In this document: positions 58,442 to 64,000 of the stretch, piece after piece
How the letters are laid out: each line of letters starts with the position of its first letter
Position numbering within the stretch: position 1 is the stretch's first letter
DNA from: Kalmanozyma brasiliensis GHG001
Lineage: Eukaryota > Basidiomycota > Ustilaginomycetes > Ustilaginales
DNA: 64,000 nt
NCBI RefSeq assembly: GCF_000497045.1
Contig: NW_015961959.1
Span: 620,001 to 684,000, forward strand
Reading direction: 5' to 3'
Notes under the pieces: generated by a model
The model's database searches: none
Told to the model about the DNA's origin: nothing
What the model saw: only the letters and a program-made list of their open reading frames with translations
Translations under genes and position numbers: made by a program

Positions 58442-60985
58442 CTACTTGCGACCCTTCCTATAATCCTGGTCGCCCTTTCGGTCCCACGTGGGCTCCTCCT
58501 TCTCCTCGGGCTGCGTCTCGTCCCACAGCCCGCTCTTTGCGATCTTGGCTCTGAGCTTTTCGCGGCGCTTCTCGTCGTCGTTGCCCGTACCTTGGGTCTC
58601 CGCCTGCGACTGGCCCGCCTTTCTCTTGCGACCGTTCCCGACGGACGAAGAGGGCAGAGGAGCGCTGGCAATATCCATCGACTCGCCTTCCATCTTCCTC
58701 GCCGAAGCCGAGCTTGCGCTGACATCCGACGCCGACTCTTGCAACTTGGCCTCTGCCAGCTCCTCTTGTTGACGCGCATAACCGCTTCGTTTCCAAAAGA
58801 TGGGTTTTTGACCCTTGAGCGCCTTGCGCATGGGCTTCGCGAACACGCCAAGGTTCTCTGCCCGCTCCTTGTCAGGATCGTTCTCCTTATCGTAGTAGTA
58901 CCAGCACTCGAGCGGGTTACCGGACGCATCCTTGCCTGCACGCTGGATGACGCCGAACATGGCCGATGATTGAAGCACCACCTCGAGATGCTCCCGCCAC
59001 GCCTTGCGGGCGATCGAGGCCCATTTTTCGTTGGATTCCGACGCGGTGGGCCAGCCATCGACGATGCAGCCGTGCTGGAGGGTGGCGGAACCGGGAAGCG
59101 CGCGCTTGGACGGACTGAAGGCGACCGAGTGTTCACCAGCTTCGCCTTTCATCAGCCCAGGCGTGGTGGTTAGCACCGAACGGACCGCTTCCGAGGCACT
59201 GATCGTCGCGGTGCGGTGGAAGACGATCGCGCCGGCGAGGAGACCAGGTAGATCGTAGGTGGGTGCCAGCTGGCGGACGCAGTTGCGGGCAAGCATTTGC
59301 AGGTCTTGCACGGACGCGCCGGGGAGGGGCGAGGACGGAGCGGGACTGTTGCTCGCCGACCTGCGTGCGGCGTTGCGGACACTGGTGACAGGGGCAGGGG
59401 GAGGCATACGCGTCTGCGACTCGGTCAGAGCTTCGGTCACTGCTTGCTTGCTTGCGGACGCACTGCCTGTGGTCTCGGTTCGTTTTCGTGGCGCTTGCGG
59501 GGTGGTTGTCGCAGGTTGGGTCGCGAGGGCAGAGTCGCCGATCTGCTGGTCTACGATGCCAGAATCAAGGTCCGAGAGGGAGCTGCTGTCCGACACATCG
59601 TCCACGACGTCGGCAAGAGGCTTGCGAGTCACGAGCACTGCATTCTGGGGCGCAGGTCGAGCCGCAGGCACATAGTCCTCGTCGTCGCTCTCGTCTTCAT
59701 CGTCATCATCTTCGTCCATCGCGCCGAGTCCGTTGCCGCCGGTCTCCTGATCGCTATCGCCAGCTCGTACCTGGCGGATGTTGAGAGGTCCAGCTACAAG
59801 TCCACCACCTCGGCGGTTGACAGGTGTGGGAGAGCTGGTGACGTCGTCTTCGTCGTCGAGCAGCCCTCGTCCTGACGTCTTCGCCAAAGCGGAGCGCTTG
59901 CTAGGAGACATCATGACAAGCATGCCGGTTGGAGAGCTAGCAGGGGGCGAGCTCGAAGCAATCTGTGTCTCGCTGCTCGGCAGGTCCTCAATAATCACCC
60001 TCTTCTTGACGGGCGACGTGACGCGTTGACTCCACTCCTCGACGCGAGCCTGCATCGACTTGACCGGGGAAGGCTGCAGATCTGAAGTCGAAGGAATGTG
60101 CTCGAAGCGACACTTGACGCCGAAGAAGTCGATCATCGACTTGCCAGATACGAGACGCAGGACCTGTCCCTCACGACGACGCTTGCCGTCGACAATAAGA
60201 CCGTTCTGGCCAACGATACGGACGATGAAGGTTCCGTTCGAGCTCCTAGTTTCAGTGGGAGGGTCGTTCCTGGAAGCTTTGGGAGAGACGGCCTTCTTAT
60301 TGGAAGCAGGGCGCGCAACGAAGGGGATCCACTCGACGATGGCGTGGATGCGCGAGACGTGACGAGCCTCGTTGGGAAGGTTGACGCGCAGGATTCTCTT
60401 GGATCCCAGACCTTGCATGGAGGCAGGGATGTCGGCAGCCGAGGCAGCACGGGAGGCGTGCGGCAGCCCTGAGGGCTTGGATCGGCCAATTACCAGGCTG
60501 ACGCTCTTGCTGCCGAACAGCAGATTGGGCACGGCATCGGCATCTGAGTCGCGCTCTGGGTTCGAGATCAGTCCGAGAATCTGAGTGTTGGGAGCGTGCT
60601 GTTCGGAGGCGGGTGTGGGTGCTAGCTCAACGCTGGTGTTGGTCTGGTCGAGGATGGTACTGCGCACGGGCGTGACTGAGGCTGAAAAAGGTCGCTGCTG
60701 CTTGACAGGCGAGAAGCCGAGCGCCTGCTGACGCGTTGGCGCGACGGGAGACGAATGAAAGACGGACGAGGCGGGAGGTGAAGAAGGAGGGGGAGTGGCG
60801 CCCGCCTGCTCCCTTGCCTGCTGGAACGCGATTGCCTTGGAGCCGACTATGTTGAGGTCGAGCGGTGCAAACGGTCGCGTCTTGACCGATTCGAGCAGTT
60901 TGCCTGCCTTGAGTGCCTTCACCGGGGACGAGCCGGGCATCGGAGGGTCCGACGAAGGCGCTGGCGTGGGAAGATCGTGCATCAT
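58442..60985 (-). CDS. FHA-domain protein, possibly Plm2/Tos4-like
   Basis: An 847-residue protein. A Pro/Ser-rich N-terminus precedes an FHA domain at about 155-297. The diagnostic residues are VIGRS (Gly-Arg), HVSRIHAIVEW (Ser-Arg-x-His) and NGLIVDG, with a 40-residue disordered loop inside. FHA domains bind phospho-threonine. Disordered, acidic stretches with basic patches follow. A second folded region at about 590-760 includes LARNCVRQLAPTYDLPGLLA and GAIVFHRTATISASEAV; further on are AWREHLEVVLQSSAMFGVIQ and WYYYDKENDPDKE. It reads like a winged-helix type module. The Lys-rich C-terminus suggests a nuclear protein. Similar layouts occur in fungal chromatin factors of Plm2/Tos4 type; this label is tentative. 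The frame extends upstream to a GTG only. An ACGCGT box sits 126 nt upstream of the ATG. Confidence 0.75.
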   Translation of the reverse strand: MMHDLPTPAPSSDPPMPGSSPVKALKAGKLLESVKTRPFAPLDLNIVGSKAIAFQQAREQAGATPPPSSPPASSVFHSSPVAPTRQQALGFSPVKQQRPFSASVTPVRSTILDQTNTSVELAPTPASEQHAPNTQILGLISNPERDSDADAVPNLLFGSKSVSLVIGRSKPSGLPHASRAASAADIPASMQGLGSKRILRVNLPNEARHVSRIHAIVEWIPFVARPASNKKAVSPKASRNDPPTETRSSNGTFIVRIVGQNGLIVDGKRRREGQVLRLVSGKSMIDFFGVKCRFEHIPSTSDLQPSPVKSMQARVEEWSQRVTSPVKKRVIIEDLPSSETQIASSSPPASSPTGMLVMMSPSKRSALAKTSGRGLLDDEDDVTSSPTPVNRRGGGLVAGPLNIRQVRAGDSDQETGGNGLGAMDEDDDDEDESDDEDYVPAARPAPQNAVLVTRKPLADVVDDVSDSSSLSDLDSGIVDQQIGDSALATQPATTTPQAPRKRTETTGSASASKQAVTEALTESQTRMPPPAPVTSVRNAARRSASNSPAPSSPLPGASVQDLQMLARNCVRQLAPTYDLPGLLAGAIVFHRTATISASEAVRSVLTTTPGLMKGEAGEHSVAFSPSKRALPGSATLQHGCIVDGWPTASESNEKWASIARKAWREHLEVVLQSSAMFGVIQRAGKDASGNPLECWYYYDKENDPDKERAENLGVFAKPMRKALKGQKPIFWKRSGYARQQEELAEAKLQESASDVSASSASARKMEGESMDIASAPLPSSSVGNGRKRKAGQSQAETQGTGNDDEKRREKLRAKIAKSGLWDETQPEEKEEPTWDRKGDQDYRKGRK

Positions 60986-61707
60986 CTTTGGCGGATCGAT
61001 GCGAATGCTGACTGTGCTGGTGGTGTCTCGTCTACGGTCAAGTCGGTTCCTACTTCTAAGCCTGGCGAGTAGGACAATCACGTCGATCGATGTTCTGGAT
61101 GCTGATGCCGACGCGTCACAACACTGCTGCTTTGAGAGCTACAACAAGTGAAGAGACCGACGTCTTCTTGAGGCTGATCTATAAGATGGTGGAGTGGGTG
61201 ACGGGAGAAGAAGGAGCAGAGTCAACTCGAACAAAGGCCTGGCTCACCCTCTCTTCTTCACACACAACTGCCTGCACAGGGGTGCTCAGGCGTGTTCGAA
61301 GCTCGTGTCTCTTGCTCTCGGTCGCGAGTCGAGTACGCCCTACACGTCTTTCCTCTGGCTGCCTCGCGGGCTTCACCAAGAAGAACCCTGAACACGCACT
61401 TTTTGACGTGTGAGGCAGCGGCCGCACCAAAAAAAGTGACACGCTCGCCTCACGCGAACCGCGACTTGGCGTAAAGACGTAATTTTTCCTCCACACAGGC
61501 AGGCGACGTGACAAATTCGCGCTTTCACCATCAAACCGCAGCTTTAACAGTCACATATTCTTCGCCTCACCATCAGCCAGAGTCGTTGCTTTCACTGTGA
61601 TGACGTCTCAGACAACCGGTCGACACAACGACCGAAGCTATAATTAGACAAAGAGCGTGCTATTCACAACCAGATTGATAAGCGAGAGAAGCGAAAGAAG
61701 TTAGGAG
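60986..61707. promoter_or_regulatory. promoter region of the FHA gene
   Basis: About 720 nt. It contains ACGCGT at 61111-61116 and a CACGCGAA-type site near 61450 (MCB/SCB-like). The remainder holds nothing recognisable. Confidence 0.45.
61111..61116. promoter_or_regulatory. MluI cell-cycle box (ACGCGT) upstream of FHA gene
   Basis: A perfect ACGCGT 126 nt from the ATG. Yeast TOS4 and PLM2 are G1/S targets, so the site agrees with the tentative gene call, but single hexamers also occur inside coding regions of this window. Confidence 0.45.
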
Positions 61708-64000
61708 CTACTGCTGCTGTCGCGGTGGCTGAGCGCCGGAGATCCCCATTTGACCTTGCTGCTCGCTCCAAGCCTGCAAAGCCGCGTTCGGGTCGGGCGA
61801 ATTCAGAATCTGATGCGCAAGACCGCCATACTGAGCCATCAACTGCTGCTGCTGCTGTGGTGTCATCTGACTCCACTGCTGCATGGCCTGCTGCACCTCG
61901 GGTGAGTCACCAGACACGTTACCGCTTTGGTCCAGTGGCAGTCGCACCGGCTTATCCTTTTTCTCTTCTCCTCCATCGCCGTAGCGAAATGGCATTCCGG
62001 TCTTGGGATTGACCTGCTCGCCCGAGCCCGAGTCGTAGTAAGCGTTGGTACTCTGGTCAACCATGATCAGATCGCCGGTGAGCGGATTGAACAGCTGACC
62101 GTTGGCGCCCGTGCTGATCGCGTTGCCCACCGAGCTCGCCGCCTCGCCCGCCGAGTGGAATTTGCTGTTGTAGTCGTCTTGGAGGACTTGGAGCTTTTTC
62201 TGATGGATGCTGTGCAGGTAGAGGGCTGTGATGAGCACGGTTCCTGCGACAGCCATGGTGCCGGATGCCGACATGGAGGGGAGGAGGCTGCCGAGAGCTT
62301 TCATCTGGCGCTTCTGGAGCGGCGCAGCAGCGTCGTGTTCGACGTCTTCCTTCACAGCAGCGACCAGTTCGGCTGGCATCGAATTAGTATCGTGCAAGGA
62401 TCGCTTTTGCTGTCCGGCTCCGCCACTGGAGGCCATGCTCTGCCCAGCAGCAGCAGCCTCCTCCGCCGTGCAAGCGTGGATGCCGGACATGTCGTTCATG
62501 TCGACACGCGCGTACGTCGACTTGTTCCACAGCACGCCGCGGAAGTCCCGCATGATCGGTTGGCCGTAGACGTCGCAGGCGCTGGTGGGTACGAGACCGT
62601 ACTCGTTGTCCGGCGTCGTGTTGGGTCGATTGGGGTGAGCGTACGCGCTGAGACCCATGACAAGCGCTGCTAGCGCTCCGATGCCAAGTGCTCCTTTGCC
62701 CAGCGTCTTGAACATGCTCGGCTTCTTGACGACGTCCAAGGCGGTAGCGCCGGATGACTCACGAAGCAGCGCTTCCTTCGCTTGCTCTCGAAGGGCGGGA
62801 CTCGCGGCCCTGTGTGTCAAAAGAAGTGTGACGGTCAGGCTCGCAGGTCCATGTTGGGAATTATAAGGAGAATTGGTACTCACTTGTAGGCAGCCGTGGA
62901 ATACTGGCGCTTTTCGAGCTGTAGATGCACAAGACGGTCACAGCCGATAAAAGAAGAGGATGAAGTTAGAACATGTTATTGAAGGAAAGTGGAAGGAAGA
63001 AGCGAGCTAATCGACATGAGAGGCTCGATGGCCAGCGAAGACCTTCTTCAGTGAGGTAAAGGGTCGAAGAGACATCATACCTTTCGGTGTCGAAGGCTGC
63101 GCTTCCGCATCTGGCCACCGCGAGCACCTGCGCCAGCGCCAGTGCCGGCAGGAGCTCCGCCACCAGATTGACCATTAGCGCCAGCAGAAGGACCCCCAGC
63201 ACCAGCTTGACCTTGGCCGGAAGCGCCGTTACCGCCGCCATTGTCCATCAGCTGGTCTCCACGGTAGATGATCTTGCCAGTCTTGGGATCACTGACGTCG
63301 CCCGTCTGCGAGTTGATAAAGTAGCCAGTCTGGTCATCGATGTAGAATCGGACGCCCTTGGGGCTGGTGACGTACCACATCTGTGTGCTCTTGTCCCATA
63401 CCGGCTTTGGGTTGCTACCGCCCTGGCTGGGTGCACCGCCACCCTGCTCAGGCTGGCCAGCTCCGTTCTGAGACTGAGGAGCGTTGCCGTCAGCGCCGCT
63501 TTGAGTGTTGCTGTCGGGACCGGGGCCATTAGCGGCGCCGTCAGCAGGAGCTTGAGCGCCAGGAGCGGAGCCAGCACCAGCATCAGCCTGCTGATCGCCG
63601 CTGTTGCGGCTCACAGGCTGGCTACCGGCTGCGTCATTGGCGCCTGAAGACGAAGGCGCAGTGTTGCCTCCCCCACCCTGGGCAGGAGGCTGCCAGCCCT
63701 TCGGCGGGGGGACCTCAGCGTAGTTCTGTGCGGGATCGAGCACGTGCGTCTGCCCCTCCTTGTCGACCAGCCAGACGAGGTTCGAGTTGGGCACCCTGTA
63801 CGGTCCCTCGGCGATATCGCTGTCAGCTGCAGCACCGGCGCCTCCAGCCGCTGCCTGACCCTGAGGAGCGCCATCGACGGGCATGCTTCCCTGTGCGGCG
63901 CCGCCGTTGGCCTGAAGCGCGGCCTGGTCTTGCGCATTGTACGCCGTGGTCGAGTCGGAAGGCTTGGTGTCGAACAGCTTGGTCAGGCCGTAGCCACCAG
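61708..64000 (-). CDS. membrane protein with dibasic (Kex2-like) sites and internal repeat, 5' end missing
   Basis: Three exons visible: 64000-63081 (5' end outside the window), 62918-62884 and 62809-61708. Intron 1 (162 nt) starts GTATGA and has a CTAAC branch-like site; intron 2 (74 nt) starts GTGAGT and ends CACACAG. The frame runs through both junctions (HRK-LEKRQYSTAAYK-AASPALR), so the separate open frames are one gene of at least 684 codons. A Gly/Ala/Gln-rich N-terminal part holds PNSNLVWLVDKEGQTHVLD and a TGYFINSQTG..DPKTGKII.RGD unit. A similar NAYYDSGSG..NPKTGMPFRYGD unit lies in exon 3. Two hydrophobic segments (GALGIGALAALVMGLSAYA and AVAGTVLITALYL) flank a loop bounded by KR sites. 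The C-terminus is Gln-rich. Function unknown. Confidence 0.72.

Overview
The window is nuclear DNA from a basidiomycete fungus, most probably a smut fungus (Ustilaginales: Ustilago, Sporisorium or a relative). It is GC-rich and gene-dense. Most genes are intronless. The five introns I could place in four genes are short (about 75 to 160 nt) with GT..AG ends. The protein set is eukaryotic: MCM3, Utp5, a Pho85-type CDK, Mex67, DRG1, complex I 30-kDa subunit, Srs2, Mef2 and Bor1. The genus is inferred from the general look of the proteins, not from a database match. I saw no transposon, CRISPR array, rRNA or tRNA gene.

Layout, left to right. 1-8.7 kb: 3' part of an Ysc84/SH3YL1-type actin-patch gene (+), LSC1 (-), UTP5 (-), and PHO85-type CDK (+), with UTP5 and the CDK sharing a divergent promoter. 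9.4-16.7 kb: a PPR-like protein (+), STS1/Cut8 (-), a small spliced disordered protein (-) and an unrecognised Ser-rich protein (-). 16.7-19.5 kb: a 2.8-kb stretch with no convincing gene but with two MluI cell-cycle boxes ahead of MCM3. 19.5-31.9 kb: MCM3 (+), a small conserved protein of a family also found in bacteria (-), VID28/ARMC8 (+), spliced NDUFS3 (-), the splicing factor SPF27 (+), an apparent TMEM242-TIMMDC1 fusion (+) and a spliced oil-body-associated (DUF1264) gene (-). 31.9-44.4 kb: a 1.5-kb gene-free stretch, a Zn2Cys6 regulator (+), a CBS/PB1 protein (-), spliced RBG1/DRG1 (+), MEX67 (+) and a signal-peptide protein (+). 44.7-57.3 kb: a small secreted protein (-), SRS2-type helicase (+), serine/threonine dehydratase (+), MEF2 (-) and BOR1 (-). 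58.4-64 kb: an FHA-domain protein (-) and a spliced membrane protein with dibasic sites (-) that runs off the right edge.

There is no obvious operon-like or metabolic cluster; this is mostly housekeeping DNA. Loose themes are mitochondrial function (LSC1, NDUFS3, the fusion protein, MEF2, probably the PPR-like protein), S-phase and genome maintenance (MCM3, SRS2, the FHA gene), and RNA and ribosome handling (UTP5, SPF27, MEX67, RBG1). The points most worth following are the TMEM242-TIMMDC1 fusion, a SUMO-interaction-like motif inside an insertion of the SRS2 helicase core, and the right-edge protein with its internal repeat and possible Kex2 sites. Start codons were taken as the first suitable in-frame ATG. 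Several long open frames begin at GTG or TTG, and I shortened these.
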